DNA of 64,000 nucleotides from Cytobacillus massiliigabonensis (GCF_900199725.1 NZ_LT904904.1:1319377-1383376); one strand, 5' to 3'. Positions 16,536-26,269 are shown, numbered from the stretch's first letter. Translations and numbers: made by a program. The notes: generated by a model from the letters alone, not told the origin.

Positions 16536-17267
16536 TTGATAAAATACGATATTCCTGAACTTTTGAAAGAGCATGAAAAACTAATTAAAGAAACTTTTAG
16601 GTATAGTAATGAGATAACTTTTAAACGTGAAGAAACAAAACCCTGGGATAGTAAATTAGGTGGATGTCCCTATATGAAAAATATGGAAGATTATCCAACC
16701 GATGAAGTTGGGGTACCTATGTTGTTTTTAGCACAAATCAATCTGGCAGACCTTGAAAATCTAGTTGAATTACCAGAAAAGGGATTACTGCAATTCTATG
16801 TTGCTAACGATGATATGTATGGTTTGGAAGACCCGATTCTAGTAAAATACATTGAAGATTATGAAGAACATTTAGTAATGGAACATCCTTATGAAAATGA
16901 AGAATATAAGGAGAATCTTCCTTTTTCACACAGCGGTAAAATGTATTTTAAAACAAGGGCAATGCCTATGTCTTCATCATTAGATCTATTCCGGGAAATC
17001 TTTATGAATAAGCTATCAGAAGTAGAATATGAGAAACTGAGTGATGATTGCTATAGCAGCGATAGCAGAATTGGCGGCTATCCCTATTTTGTTCAGAATG
17101 ACTATATCAGTTTTGATGATGGCGATTTTCTATTATTGCAACTGGATATCGATGATGAATGCGGCATAATGTTTGGGGATTCTGGGAATTGTGTTTTCTC
17201 TATTCCAAAGGATGCTTTGAAAAATAGGGATTTCTCAAAAGTAGTGTATGATTGGCAATGCTGTTAG
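16536..17267 (+). CDS. YwqG-like (DUF1963) family protein
   Basis: Protein of 243 residues, acidic and soluble. It shows the DUF1963/YwqG layout: an early KLGGCPYM segment, then a FLAQINLADL strand, LLQFYVANDD, a central YFKTRAMPMS, a second SRIGGYPYFVQND, and at the end LLLQLDIDDECGIMFGDSG. This family is frequent in bacterial immunity loci and near B. subtilis ywq toxin genes; its biochemical role is not established. TTG start behind GGGGGAC. No partner toxin is adjacent. Confidence 0.8.
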   Translation: MIKYDIPELLKEHEKLIKETFRYSNEITFKREETKPWDSKLGGCPYMKNMEDYPTDEVGVPMLFLAQINLADLENLVELPEKGLLQFYVANDDMYGLEDPILVKYIEDYEEHLVMEHPYENEEYKENLPFSHSGKMYFKTRAMPMSSSLDLFREIFMNKLSEVEYEKLSDDCYSSDSRIGGYPYFVQNDYISFDDGDFLLLQLDIDDECGIMFGDSGNCVFSIPKDALKNRDFSKVVYDWQCC

Positions 17268-17280
17268 TGATATACGTACG

Positions 17281-17394
17281 ATGATCTGTTTTGAAGCTTT
17301 TAGAAAAGTTCCAAGTAATGTGTGAGTATTTGGGCAAGAAAAAGTGGCATTAGCAGAAGAATGTGGTAAGGGCTTCGCAATAAGGCACTTTTGA
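17281..17394 (+). pseudogene. Gene remnant with in-frame stop
   Basis: From the ATG at 17281 the frame reads MICFEAFRKVPSNV, a TGA, then VFGQEKVALAEECGKGFAIR to a stop at 17392. The text is protein-like on both sides of the stop. Family unknown. Confidence 0.35.
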
Positions 17395-17456
17395 GGCGTT
17401 TCTATTTTCAATATAATTGCAAGTAACTGCAAAATTTACAAGTTGGAGGAGAAAAA

Positions 17457-18518
17457 ATGACCGAAGAAGTAAATACGACAGGATGGAATGCAATTGAAGA
17501 GGAAGTAACGAAGCTGTACGGGGAACAGGAACCGAAGCATTATGGTACCGCCATTCCTTATATGCTTGGTGGGCAAGATCCATTAGATGGTCTTAGCGCT
17601 TATAAAGCGGAGTCGCCTTTTCCGCACTGGCATATTGTAACTTTTGGTTTCTCGGAGCTTTATGAGAAAGAATCAGAAAATCTTGATTATAGTGGCTATG
17701 GGTTTGAACTTACTTTCCGGGTGGCTCGTAGCAAGGATGAGGAGGAGCCTCCGGCATGGGCATTAAATCTACTCCAAAACATGGGACGATATGTGTTTAA
17801 CAGCGGCAATATATTCGCTTCAGGTGATTATTTGGATGCCAATGGACCAATCTGCTTGGGAGCTGATACACTACTGACCGCTCTTGCTTTTATTCCAGAT
17901 CCAGAACTGGATACGCTGCATACGCCTAATGGACGTGTTGAATTTCTTCAAATGGTAGGAATTACTGAGGATGAGCTGGATGCTATGAAAACATGGAATA
18001 CAAGAGGTTTACTTGAAGCTGGAAAAGCAGAACTGCCGGGTTATATTACGGACTTATCCCGGAATTCAATTCTGCAAGTCCCTGCTGTGCAGGAAAGTGT
18101 GCAAATAGGAATAGATCGTGACGGATCGAGCACCGGATTTTTATTTGTGGATCAATTGGCCTGGGAACCCGGTAAGAATGGCGTGTTCAGTAAAAAGCCG
18201 TCTGTGCTTACACTAGGAGCTAAGCAAGCGGGTACGGTTGGAATGCTGCTGCGTGGCCGACTGCTCAAGGGAAAAGATTTGATTTTAATGAGCAATGAGC
18301 TAAGAGTAACATTGGAACTCGCTTCAACGACTGGAATCGAAATAGATGAGCATAACGTCCATTTGAAACTGGATGAAGCGGTTGTTAACGAGCTCATGCA
18401 CAAACTTCTGCCCAAAGAAGGAGAAATTCATTTGTCTTCTTATAAAAATTTAAAACTTCAAGTCGTTAAAACATACATCAAGGATCAAGATGGAAATATG
18501 GTATCTGCTATCGGATAG
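17457..18518 (+). CDS. Suppressor-of-fused-domain protein
   Basis: Protein of 353 residues with a bacterial SUFU domain in the N-terminal two thirds. Typical pieces are HYGTAIPYMLGGQDPLDGLS, HWHIVTFGFSELYEK, YGFELTFRV, then ALNLLQNMGRYVF and LDTLHTPNGRVEFLQMVGIT. Bacterial SUFU proteins are a known immunity class in polymorphic toxin systems. The C-terminal ~130 residues form an additional domain (VQIGIDRDGSSTGF onward) that I do not recognise. Ribosome binding site TTGGAGGAG. It probably heads a small unit with the next gene. Confidence 0.85.
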   Translation: MTEEVNTTGWNAIEEEVTKLYGEQEPKHYGTAIPYMLGGQDPLDGLSAYKAESPFPHWHIVTFGFSELYEKESENLDYSGYGFELTFRVARSKDEEEPPAWALNLLQNMGRYVFNSGNIFASGDYLDANGPICLGADTLLTALAFIPDPELDTLHTPNGRVEFLQMVGITEDELDAMKTWNTRGLLEAGKAELPGYITDLSRNSILQVPAVQESVQIGIDRDGSSTGFLFVDQLAWEPGKNGVFSKKPSVLTLGAKQAGTVGMLLRGRLLKGKDLILMSNELRVTLELASTTGIEIDEHNVHLKLDEAVVNELMHKLLPKEGEIHLSSYKNLKLQVVKTYIKDQDGNMVSAIG

Positions 18519-18603
18519 ACATTTCGGATTTGAATATTGCATCGGTGAACGGTGATGAAAATGATTCAACACGCCGCCGATAAGCGAAAGAGGAGAAGTA
18601 CAT

Positions 18604-19278
18604 ATGGATAAACAGTCTTACGCAAGGTATTTGCTTCAATTTATGGAAGAAGAGATGGGTTCCGATGAATCATCTATTGATGAAGCTCAGTTCTATGGAT
18701 ATTTCCAAATGTATATGCCAGATGGAATAGGCGTAGAGGCTACTTTTGAACCTCTTGAAGATGGGCATGCTTATTTGCAGAGGATATTACAAATCTATGA
18801 AATGCTAAAACCTGAGGATTTTAGCGGACCTGCAGTGCCAGGATATTTTACTAGTAAAGCTAGTAATGTCCCCAATGAGATATTAATAGATTATGGCAGA
18901 CAGTTTATTCAAGGCTTAAAGGATTTAATATTGGAATCTTCTGAGAAGGCGGTTACGATAGAGTCAGCGGATTACCTGCTTGGAATCGAAGAAATTAAAA
19001 TTTTGCCTCCTGGATCAATAGATGGAATTCGTCAGCAATACGATCCAGAAATATATGAGACAATTTTTGATATCATTAGCGAACAGAAAGAGTACGATGA
19101 ACCGATTGAAGTTTTGGACGAGGCGTATTACTCAATTGCCTGTGATTACTGGATTTCATATTATCTTCAATGGCACCGTTATAGATTGAATGGTGATCCG
19201 TTCGCAGCATATTTTGAGCTGTACAGACGTGGATACTCAGCGATCTTCTCAGAAAATAAACTGTATATTGGTTCATAA
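18604..19278 (+). CDS. Hypothetical acidic protein
   Basis: Protein of 224 residues, strongly acidic, no signal peptide, rich in tyrosine and long helices (for example HAYLQRILQIYEMLKPEDFS and EAYYSIACDYWISYYLQWHR). I do not recognise the family. It starts 85 bases after the SUFU gene with AGAGGAGAAG upstream, so the two may be co-transcribed. By place and composition it is probably another immunity-type protein, which is inference. Confidence 0.65.
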   Translation: MDKQSYARYLLQFMEEEMGSDESSIDEAQFYGYFQMYMPDGIGVEATFEPLEDGHAYLQRILQIYEMLKPEDFSGPAVPGYFTSKASNVPNEILIDYGRQFIQGLKDLILESSEKAVTIESADYLLGIEEIKILPPGSIDGIRQQYDPEIYETIFDIISEQKEYDEPIEVLDEAYYSIACDYWISYYLQWHRYRLNGDPFAAYFELYRRGYSAIFSENKLYIGS

Positions 19279-19299
19279 TTACAGACCATAGAATGATGA

Positions 19300-19458
19300 A
19301 GAGTATGTGATTCAAATGATGTGCATCATGTGCTTTTTCTAGAGATAAGCAGAATCACCATTAACACAATTCGGAGATGCGAATATGAAGCATCTTTTCA
19401 TCTGTTGGCTAGCAAAAAGTATAACTATTCAATCGATTCAGCATTGGAGCAGATCTGA
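19300..19458 (+). pseudogene. C-terminal gene remnant
   Basis: An open frame of 53 codons without a start reads, near its end, CEYEASFHLLASKKYNYSID and stops at 19456. It resembles the tail of a gene whose 5' part is lost. Family unknown. Confidence 0.3.
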
Positions 19459-19493
19459 ATAAGAAGAGCCTGCTTTGGCAGCGAGCTCTTCTT
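19459..19493. terminator. Bidirectional hairpin between convergent genes
   Basis: AAGAAGAGC / GCTCTTCTT outer stem with CTGC / GCAG inner pairing. It lies between the forward gene ending at 19278 and the reverse gene ending at 19522. Confidence 0.6.
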
Positions 19494-19521
19494 CGTTGTT
19501 AGGCATGAACTTGATCTGCGA

Positions 19522-20904
19522 TTAGGCTTCTTTTAACTTAGTAATTACTTCCTCTGCATATGAATTGGCAACACGAATAAACCCGTGATCCTGTACGATC
19601 CGTTCTTCCTTGATGCGGTGATTAAGCCAATCAGTAATAAAAGAAGGGCCGTATCCGCCTTGGCCGAATTCCCCGCCAAAAGCAATTATTTTCTCATAGT
19701 CTGCCAAATATTGATCGCGACTTGTATCTGAATATGACTTCGTATATAACCAAAACTGTACATCATACATAACATACGATAATTCATCTGCATGAAAAGA
19801 AAAATGACCTTTTTCTTCAACAATTCGTGTACATATCCTGCGGATTTTCTGTTCGACCTGTTCCACTTCGGTTACCCGAGAGCATAGCTCCCCCAGCAGA
19901 GGAGAAAATTTACCGTGCGCAACTTTATCAAGGGCTTCTTCTTTGTCTTCTTCAGAAGTATCATATTGTTCTTCGCTCACTAATCCTTTTATAAACTCTT
20001 CAAAATTATTGGCTAGAAAGGTAATCTCATAATCATCTTCCTGATCTACGTGAACGACTTCAGGTTCACCATCTTTACCGCATGCCCGGTAGTCTAACAT
20101 GACGACATCATGCCCGGCTGAAGGACAATCACAGATCACCACGCCAATATCAGGATATCCCCATTCCTCAATCATAAATGGACTACCCAGATCCCCGCAC
20201 AAGGAATAGCTTTTCTCGCGGCCAATTCCCATAATCCCTGTAATAGCGATATGATCCTCTGCCGAGGAAGTTGGTTCCTCTGTTGGAAAGCAAGTGTTCC
20301 TCGGCACGCCGCCATTCTGGTGCTTCATCAGATGTATATAAGAGGATGGAAGCTTGTAACCAAGCTCTTTCTCGATTGATTCAATTAGTTCATCCGTAGG
20401 TGGCTCAGATTGATAAGATTCTCTTGCATACTGGCTGTCCTCCCAAAAATCAGCTAAAAACGTATCAGAAAAAAGAACCTTCTCCTTTACTGAACCGCCA
20501 CGTTCCATGGAAGCTTTCTTCTTGGCAAGCCGGAGTTCTTCTTTTTTCTGCTTCTCAGCTTTTTGAATACTCCGTCTTAAAAAATACTCCGTACTTTGAT
20601 CATCGGGTTCTAATTGACAAGATCTGCGGAAAGCTTGAGCAGCATCCTCAAATCGGCTCAAATGATAAAACGTGTAACCTATTCGATAATGCCATAGAGA
20701 ATCCTGTTTGCCAGCCTCGGCAATGTTCTCAAGTTGGTAAAGTGCTTTTTCATACAGTCCCAAATTGTTGTAGGCTCTTGCCAAACGGCTGATTGATTCA
20801 TAGTTTTGTTCTCCATCGGGAATAGCTATTAGCAAATCCACAATTTTCTGATGTTCGTCTTCTTCATGCCACTTGTTCAGTTGTTCAAATAGTATTTGAT
20901 TCAT
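19522..20904 (-). CDS. TPR and SUKH (SMI1/KNR4) domain protein
   Basis: Protein of 460 residues, the only reverse-strand gene of the island. The N terminus has about three tetratricopeptide-type helix pairs (NNLGLYEKALYQLENIAEAG; YTFYHLSRFEDAAQAFRRSC), then a lysine-rich coiled stretch near residues 115-140. A SMI1/KNR4 (SUKH) domain follows at about residues 170-310 (IESIEKELGYKLPSSYIHLM, then NGGVPRN, GDLGSPFMIEEWGYPDIGVV). SUKH is the best-known immunity superfamily against nuclease toxins. The start is the ATG at 20904 with TTGGAGGT before it; the TTG at 20916 is that ribosome binding site. The C-terminal ~130 residues are unassigned. Confidence 0.85.
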   Translation of the reverse strand: MNQILFEQLNKWHEEDEHQKIVDLLIAIPDGEQNYESISRLARAYNNLGLYEKALYQLENIAEAGKQDSLWHYRIGYTFYHLSRFEDAAQAFRRSCQLEPDDQSTEYFLRRSIQKAEKQKKEELRLAKKKASMERGGSVKEKVLFSDTFLADFWEDSQYARESYQSEPPTDELIESIEKELGYKLPSSYIHLMKHQNGGVPRNTCFPTEEPTSSAEDHIAITGIMGIGREKSYSLCGDLGSPFMIEEWGYPDIGVVICDCPSAGHDVVMLDYRACGKDGEPEVVHVDQEDDYEITFLANNFEEFIKGLVSEEQYDTSEEDKEEALDKVAHGKFSPLLGELCSRVTEVEQVEQKIRRICTRIVEEKGHFSFHADELSYVMYDVQFWLYTKSYSDTSRDQYLADYEKIIAFGGEFGQGGYGPSFITDWLNHRIKEERIVQDHGFIRVANSYAEEVITKLKEA

Positions 20905-21013
20905 TTCTACCTCCAAAATGTTTATTAAGATACTAGCTTCATTGTGTTAGGCAGTCTCTACCTTAAAATAGTAATAGCTATAATAGAGGATACTATAATT
21001 CTTCTATAATTAG

Positions 21014-21297
21014 GAACCAAGGAATGACAAGTATTCTAAATATAGGATTTTAGATATAGATAACAATACAGACAAAAAATTTAGTTCAGAGTGTAAAAAA
21101 TACTTCATTAGAGTAGACCAGGTTGAGCTAAACAAGGGAATTGGGTTACTCACAGAGATAATCGATCTTTTTGAAGAGAGCGCAACGTAGGGAAAATCCC
21201 CACTGAAGTAACAGGAAGTGACGCAGCGGCTTTCTGCGATGGTCTTATTAAAGATTCAAATACTTACGCTAACACTTATCAAGAATCTGGTGATTAA
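21014..21297 (+). pseudogene. Decayed gene with frameshift, unknown family
   Basis: A frame open from 21014 reads KYFIRVDQVELNKGIGLLTE, then IIDLFEESAT and a stop at 21188. The text continues in another frame as IPTEVTGSDAAAFCDGLIKD and SNTYANTYQESGD to a stop at 21295. The two halves are coherent and read as one small acidic protein broken by a frameshift and a stop. No start is left. The rest of 20905-21593 (about 300 bases on the right) shows no further gene. Confidence 0.5.
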
Positions 21298-21593
21298 GAA
21301 GATAAAAAGGCAAGAAATAGGTTATGTATCAATTGAATTAAAAGAGGATATCGCCCCATACTAGTTACTTAATTCGCGGCTATTTTGTTTATCAGTACAA
21401 GTTCTTAAGTATTCCTCCATAATTTACCTAAGGAAACCTATTAAGCTTACGGGCATGTCAGTTTATAAGAGAATTGGTATAATAATGTAAATATATGTGT
21501 TGAGGAGCAGAGAGTCTATCAAACAGACAGCATTTACCATGGTGACAATTTCAAGGAATATTTAAGGCTGAATTCGGAGATAGGGAGGGAGTT

Positions 21594-22397
21594 ATGATGG
21601 ATTCTAAAGCAAAGAAGATATTAACAAGCACTTTTTGGTCAGCCAGCGGCTGGAAACAAGGTGGGCTGGCAAACTGCAGCGCAGAAGATTTTGAGTACGC
21701 GAAGAATAAAGGACTGATGTTTGATCCTCTGACCGTCACACACGATGAATGTATCAGCAGATTGCGGCAGATTCACGAAGTTGAAATGAACCGGGAGAAA
21801 GTGGTTGGAGCTTTTCTGCATAGTCTAACAACTCGGAAGGTCTATTTACGGAGCGCTTTGTCAAGCTGGGCGTTGACCCGTGAACTCTGCCTGCATGCAT
21901 ACAGTGACAAACAAGCAGAGGAACCGATGTATAGTTCATGTGCTTATTGCAACGACAATCGTCTAATGTCTGATGAACAATACATCGATTATGATCTGAA
22001 TGTGCTTCAATTCGAGAGGGTGAAATGGGGAGGCGTTCGACACAACCATCTCATCTATTGCTTAATGGATCTGGAATTGGTAAGCAAGGAACCCGAGCTT
22101 GTAGTGACAAAAGATGACGTGAACATTCTGAAAGAAATGATAGAAGCCATAGATAAGTGCGATAAGCAGGATGCAGCACGCGGCCTCGAGAAACGCTGGA
22201 AAGACGTATTCCCATCGAATAAGCATGAAAGAGATTCGGTGCTTGAAATTTGGGGATATGCCGGACTGCTTGTTGCTGGGAGTGATTTTCGTAAAGAGAG
22301 GGGACGAGGCACAGATTTTATGTCTGTAGCAACCTGGCGCGGGGAAGATGGTTATTCTCGTGAAAGGATGGAATATCTATTCGGAACGTATCTTTAG
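21594..22397 (+). CDS. Hypothetical protein with CxxC motif
   Basis: Protein of 267 residues. Not recognised. It has one CAYC pair with a nearby histidine, an aromatic N terminus (STFWSASGWKQGGLANCSAE) and a C-terminal GYAGLLVAGSDFRKERGRGT. Soluble, no signal peptide. Tandem ATGs at 21594/21597 follow GGGAGGGAG. It is 20 bases upstream of the next gene, so the two form an operon and may act together. Probably immunity-type by context. Confidence 0.65.
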   Translation: MMDSKAKKILTSTFWSASGWKQGGLANCSAEDFEYAKNKGLMFDPLTVTHDECISRLRQIHEVEMNREKVVGAFLHSLTTRKVYLRSALSSWALTRELCLHAYSDKQAEEPMYSSCAYCNDNRLMSDEQYIDYDLNVLQFERVKWGGVRHNHLIYCLMDLELVSKEPELVVTKDDVNILKEMIEAIDKCDKQDAARGLEKRWKDVFPSNKHERDSVLEIWGYAGLLVAGSDFRKERGRGTDFMSVATWRGEDGYSRERMEYLFGTYL

Positions 22398-22417
22398 CAT
22401 AATGAGGAGGAGCAATA

Positions 22418-24067
22418 ATGGACACAGCCGTACAGAGGTTTTTAGATGATGTGTGGAACAAGCTGATGACTATATACAACAAAGAGAGCAAAAGAATAAA
22501 TGAATTCGTATCCCATCGTCCGCTCCAGGCAGGAGTAATGGATTATTTACAGGTCGCTTGGCATGACGGGAAAATACATATTGATATTGAAGAACCGCTT
22601 GATTGGACTGATAGCTCTTATAAAATCGAAGCAGGTCCTTATGTTGCTGAGCTCACGGAAGAACGAATTAGAACTGAGCTTTATCCGGCATTTCGCAAGG
22701 AAGTGGAGGAGCTCTTTTTATCGGATAAACTTGGACCTCATTTTTTTGATTATCGATTCCAGATTGTACTTTCCGTTGAAATGGAAGACGAAGACATAAA
22801 GATTTGCGATCAGTTCGTAAATAATGAGAAGCTGAACCAGCTCCGCCAATCATTACAGAAGTTTATAACATCCAAAATCATATCTAATCTTCCCGTATTG
22901 CCAAGTGTGGATGACCAGTTTTTCTTTTCTCGTCATCTGATAAATCCTGAACTAATCAAGCAAAAAGAAGATACAGTTGACCCTTTAATCGGCCGTTTAT
23001 CCGACAAGCTCAGCAGCAACAAAGAACGCTTGAACGAATGGATTGGCCAATATACTTCGGCTATGGATGATTGGATACAGAATGATTATCTTCCTCGCTA
23101 TTTTAATCGTGCAGACAGCTATGCGATAGAATGGATACCCAAAGAGGATATGGCTCTTATAAATCCGAATGCAGATCAACTTTCATTTTTTGTGTATACT
23201 GCTCTGCAAATAGGAAGGAAAAGACCGGGTACTCGTGAGCAATATTTGAAACTTGCAGTCCAGATTGGGTCAAAACAGGCTGCAGATTATATCCGGCATG
23301 GGAGCGGGAAATTCGCTCCAGTATATAAAGGGAACTATGCAGAAATTCATAATAATGATGTAACCCAGACCATTGAAGTCCGGATTTTGGCCGAGGAGGA
23401 AGCAGCTTATGGAGAAGTGCTGGATCACATGACCGAATTGCTGCAAAAAGGATTTCCGAAGGAATATAACCTGAAGCTGAAGAGCAAACAAAAGAACTAT
23501 CTTCCTTTAAAAAAGATGGCTAAATCGGGACTGCACCGTTTTTTTGCAGGGGCACTTACCTATCCTGCCCTTTTTCCAAAATTGGATGCGTATGCGAACA
23601 TCGTTATGGAACCCTATGCATGGTATAAGGATACAGAACCCTGTGAAAAGTCAGTCATGCCTGGCACCTATGCGGTACTCGGATTAGGATTGTACAGCAG
23701 GGACTATTTTTCACTCGTCACTCGTTATATGGAGATGGTAGATACGGAGCACCAGATGATACAGGATGACTATGCGCAAGTCTTTATTGATGCGCATGGC
23801 GTGGAGCCTGAGCTTATGCCGGTTCTGATAGACATTTTGCTTGCAGGGAATGAGGAAGCAAGGCCTGTGAAAAACTTCGTCATCGATCGGATCGAGCTAG
23901 CAAAAGCGCTTCTTCAAGAGCTGTTATCTAAAGAAATATATGAACGAGAGCTGGTTCTATACCGGATATTCGGAAGCCTTGAAAAGCTGAAAAAGGCCGC
24001 AAAATCAGAGCAAACGGAGCTTGAGCTTAAGGCTATTTATGCGGAGCTGCTGGCTCTTGTAAGTTGA
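22418..24067 (+). CDS. Large hypothetical protein, possibly DUF6138-like
   Basis: Protein of 549 residues, soluble, largely helical, no catalytic motif I can name. Pieces that could mark a family are QLSFFVYTALQIGRKRPGTR, QIGSKQAADYIRHGSGKFAP and MPGTYAVLGLGLYSRDYFSL. From memory this resembles DUF6138 proteins, which I could not check. Ribosome binding site GAGGAGGAG. It forms a two-gene operon with the CxxC protein before it. Confidence 0.6.
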   Translation: MDTAVQRFLDDVWNKLMTIYNKESKRINEFVSHRPLQAGVMDYLQVAWHDGKIHIDIEEPLDWTDSSYKIEAGPYVAELTEERIRTELYPAFRKEVEELFLSDKLGPHFFDYRFQIVLSVEMEDEDIKICDQFVNNEKLNQLRQSLQKFITSKIISNLPVLPSVDDQFFFSRHLINPELIKQKEDTVDPLIGRLSDKLSSNKERLNEWIGQYTSAMDDWIQNDYLPRYFNRADSYAIEWIPKEDMALINPNADQLSFFVYTALQIGRKRPGTREQYLKLAVQIGSKQAADYIRHGSGKFAPVYKGNYAEIHNNDVTQTIEVRILAEEEAAYGEVLDHMTELLQKGFPKEYNLKLKSKQKNYLPLKKMAKSGLHRFFAGALTYPALFPKLDAYANIVMEPYAWYKDTEPCEKSVMPGTYAVLGLGLYSRDYFSLVTRYMEMVDTEHQMIQDDYAQVFIDAHGVEPELMPVLIDILLAGNEEARPVKNFVIDRIELAKALLQELLSKEIYERELVLYRIFGSLEKLKKAAKSEQTELELKAIYAELLALVS

Positions 24068-24151
24068 TTGTTACTGGGTCACTCACTTTACGTATACATG
24101 ATGTCTGCATGTTCCGATTCTGATTATTGGTCAATTAACGAAGTAACCTAG

Positions 24152-24280
24152 AACAGTAAGACAGCAGGAGACATCTCAGAAATAGTAAGTCTTAGCCTTG
24201 AGTGGTTTTCTGGAAAAGCTTGGGGTAAGGGATAGAGCTATGGCGATTTCGGGATAAGACATGGGGATAATTTAAGTTAG
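24152..24280 (+). pseudogene. Gene remnant with in-frame stop
   Basis: One frame reads AGDISEIVSLSLEWFSGKAW, GKG, a TAG, then SYGDFGIRHGDNLS and a stop at 24278. Protein-like on both sides, no start left. Family unknown. The rest of 24068-24314 shows nothing. Confidence 0.35.
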
Positions 24281-24314
24281 CTTAGGGATTAAAGGCTGAA
24301 AAGAGGGGTCTAAC

Positions 24315-24881
24315 GTGAAATACAAATTTACCGAAGTGCTGAATGATCTTATAAACTATTTCATTCTCGGAGATATTTTGCTGCTGGAAAGCTGGAAACA
24401 GTCTAATAATCATTCAGATAATTTAGCAATGGAGTTTACAACAAACGAGAGCGGCGATAAGGCTGTGCTTGATGGTATCATACTTCCAATGGCAGGGATT
24501 GAAAACTATCCCTATACCATCATATTTAATCTTTCTGGTGATACACCGGAATTGTTAAAACCAGATAGCCAATTACAATTCAGACGTGCTGGCTATTCGC
24601 TTAAAGTTGAAAACAACATACTTATGCTGTTTACTTGGCGAATATTAGAACAATTCACTAACGAAAGAGTCAGCGCTTTACTTAATCATTACCGGCAATA
24701 CAAAAGGCCAATGATTGAAATTGAAAACGGCTGGTACAGCATAGAGATATTGGGTGGAGAAACTTTGCAAGATTCAGATTATGAACCAACATTTGAGTTT
24801 GTTTTGCGAAAGACAGAGAGGAAGGGACCTGCGGAATTTGATATTATTACAGATTTTAAGATTGAAAGTTCCGCCTACTAA
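24315..24881 (+). CDS. Hypothetical protein, immunity-type
   Basis: Protein of 188 residues starting at a GTG behind AGAGGGG. It is mostly beta-rich with alternating hydrophobic strands (YPYTIIFNLSGDTPELL, YSLKVENNILMLFTWRILEQ, WYSIEILGGETL). No family recognised. Free-standing, with 65 bases before the next gene. Soluble and acidic like its neighbours; the immunity assignment is from context only. Confidence 0.6.
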   Translation: MKYKFTEVLNDLINYFILGDILLLESWKQSNNHSDNLAMEFTTNESGDKAVLDGIILPMAGIENYPYTIIFNLSGDTPELLKPDSQLQFRRAGYSLKVENNILMLFTWRILEQFTNERVSALLNHYRQYKRPMIEIENGWYSIEILGGETLQDSDYEPTFEFVLRKTERKGPAEFDIITDFKIESSAY

Positions 24882-24955
24882 AATAGAATTTTGCAAGCTG
24901 ATATAGACGAATAGGACATCAAGAAGTAACTTCTCTTCTGATTGGAGTGACTGTT

Positions 24956-25489
24956 TTGAAATATTTAAAAGATATACAGGAGCCGGGGATGGGGACCTGG
25001 TATTTTGAAATTGATAACGACGGTGTGGCATACAGACAGATGGTTTATCATGATGACGGCACTTGTATTACATCGAATCGCCAGCATGATTTCTATCATT
25101 TTATGCTGGCAGAACATCCACTAGATGCACAGGAATCCTATTATAAAGAAATTAGTCAGGCGGAGTTCGAGGAACTCTGGTACGAGCAGCTTCAACTCGG
25201 TTTGGAAGACTGGCATCGAACCCAAAGTCTGTTCCCTGTTGGGACTCAAGTGGAAGGGTATATAGAAGTTTTTTTTCCACAAGGTACTTTGATTAACTTA
25301 TTATTGGAACCTCAGACCGTAGGTATTACGGACACATCTGCTTTGAAATCTGAAACCCCTGCTGAATGGATGTACCCACGCTATCGAGTGTGCGCAGAAG
25401 TATCTGGATACGATGAAGTTAATCAGTGGGTACTTCTTACTCGTGCTAAAGTTTTGGGAAGTCAGTATGAAGAAGCGGAAGTTGATTAA
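24956..25489 (+). CDS. Hypothetical protein, immunity-type
   Basis: Protein of 177 residues. I chose the TTG at 24956, 8 bases after TTGGAG; the frame also has a GTG at 24947 within that ribosome binding site. N-terminal GMGTWYFEIDNDGVAYRQMV followed by an acidic helix (YYKEISQAEFEELWYEQLQL), then a small barrel-like VGTQVEGYIEVFFPQGTLIN. The YYKEISQAEFE phrase has a parallel in YHQISKEEFDSFE of the protein at 25769, suggesting related folds. No firm family. Confidence 0.6.
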   Translation: MKYLKDIQEPGMGTWYFEIDNDGVAYRQMVYHDDGTCITSNRQHDFYHFMLAEHPLDAQESYYKEISQAEFEELWYEQLQLGLEDWHRTQSLFPVGTQVEGYIEVFFPQGTLINLLLEPQTVGITDTSALKSETPAEWMYPRYRVCAEVSGYDEVNQWVLLTRAKVLGSQYEEAEVD

Positions 25490-25560
25490 TATACGAAGAC
25501 TGAATTTTAATGAAACAATTAAATATTGGGAACGCCAATGGAGACCACGAAGGGGATTAG

Positions 25561-25765
25561 CAACTGTTCGAAATATCTCTCGACCGTTTATTACAAGAGA
25601 ATGTGTTGACCGGAGCGTGTGATGCGTTCTGGCTATACCAAGAGCGAAAGGGCTCGACACCTTGGCATGCAGCATTCAGCCGAGAAACCGGGGATTGCGG
25701 AAGCTTACTTCATTTCACACATGTAGCGAGCTGCCATAAACACGTGGAAATCAATGAAAGGATGA
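25561..25765 (+). pseudogene. Possible gene remnant
   Basis: An open frame with no initiation signal reads EISLDRLLQENVLTGACDAF, WLYQERKGSTPWHAAFSRET and continues to overlap the next gene. It opens after a stop at 25558, upstream of which the same frame gives NANGDHEGD. It may be the end of a lost gene. Weak evidence. Confidence 0.25.
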
Positions 25766-25768
25766 GTG

Positions 25769-26050
25769 ATGACCTTGAGATACACCGAATATGTCCGTTT
25801 GAAAACAGGTAGATACCAATCTGTAGGAAAGTTTGGCGATAATATTTATGCATATGAGGTTCTAACCGGGGTAACTGACTCTCCGGAGTACCATCAAATT
25901 TCTAAGGAGGAATTCGATTCGTTTGAAACTTGGACCCAAGAGTATATATCGGATCTTAAAAAAATGTATGAAATCATAAACCGCCCTGTCATCTGTAGCG
26001 GTTATTTGGGGAAAGAGGAGTTGGATTATTCGCTGCTTCGTGATATGTAG
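25769..26050 (+). CDS. Small hypothetical protein
   Basis: 93 residues from the ATG at 25769 (AAGGATGAG upstream; an in-frame GTG at 25766 is possible). The phrase YHQISKEEFDSFETWTQEYI matches in style the middle of the 177-residue protein encoded just upstream, so both may be variants of one immunity fold. The N terminus (VGKFGDNIYAYEVLTGV) is short, and the gene may be a truncated member. No recognised family. Confidence 0.5.
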   Translation: MTLRYTEYVRLKTGRYQSVGKFGDNIYAYEVLTGVTDSPEYHQISKEEFDSFETWTQEYISDLKKMYEIINRPVICSGYLGKEELDYSLLRDM

Positions 26051-26140
26051 CCGTAAAAAAATAATAATTATTGGTGGTATAGATGGAATAAGGGAATCTT
26101 TAGTATTTATTCCTGTCATTAGAGGTTCTGGAAGGGGTGA

Positions 26141-26269
26141 AATGTTGCGGTTGATACACAATTCGAGATCTTCGCAACCATTACACAAACAAATCACTTA
26201 TCGAACTTAGGTTTCAATATGGTGCAAAATCAAAACAAAATGAGAGTAATTGAGACCCTTGCTGAATGA
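26141..26269 (+). pseudogene. C-terminal gene remnant
   Basis: A frame without a start reads FATITQTNHLSNLGFNMVQN and ends MRVIETLAE at 26267. Just upstream a different frame reads IRESLVFIPVIRGSGRGEM, so an older gene may have been frameshifted here. Family unknown. Confidence 0.35.

Noticed and set aside
20400-20792. 130-codon forward open frame opposite the TPR-SUKH gene
   Set aside because: Shadow of a well-supported reverse-strand gene, with no ribosome binding site or recognisable domain.
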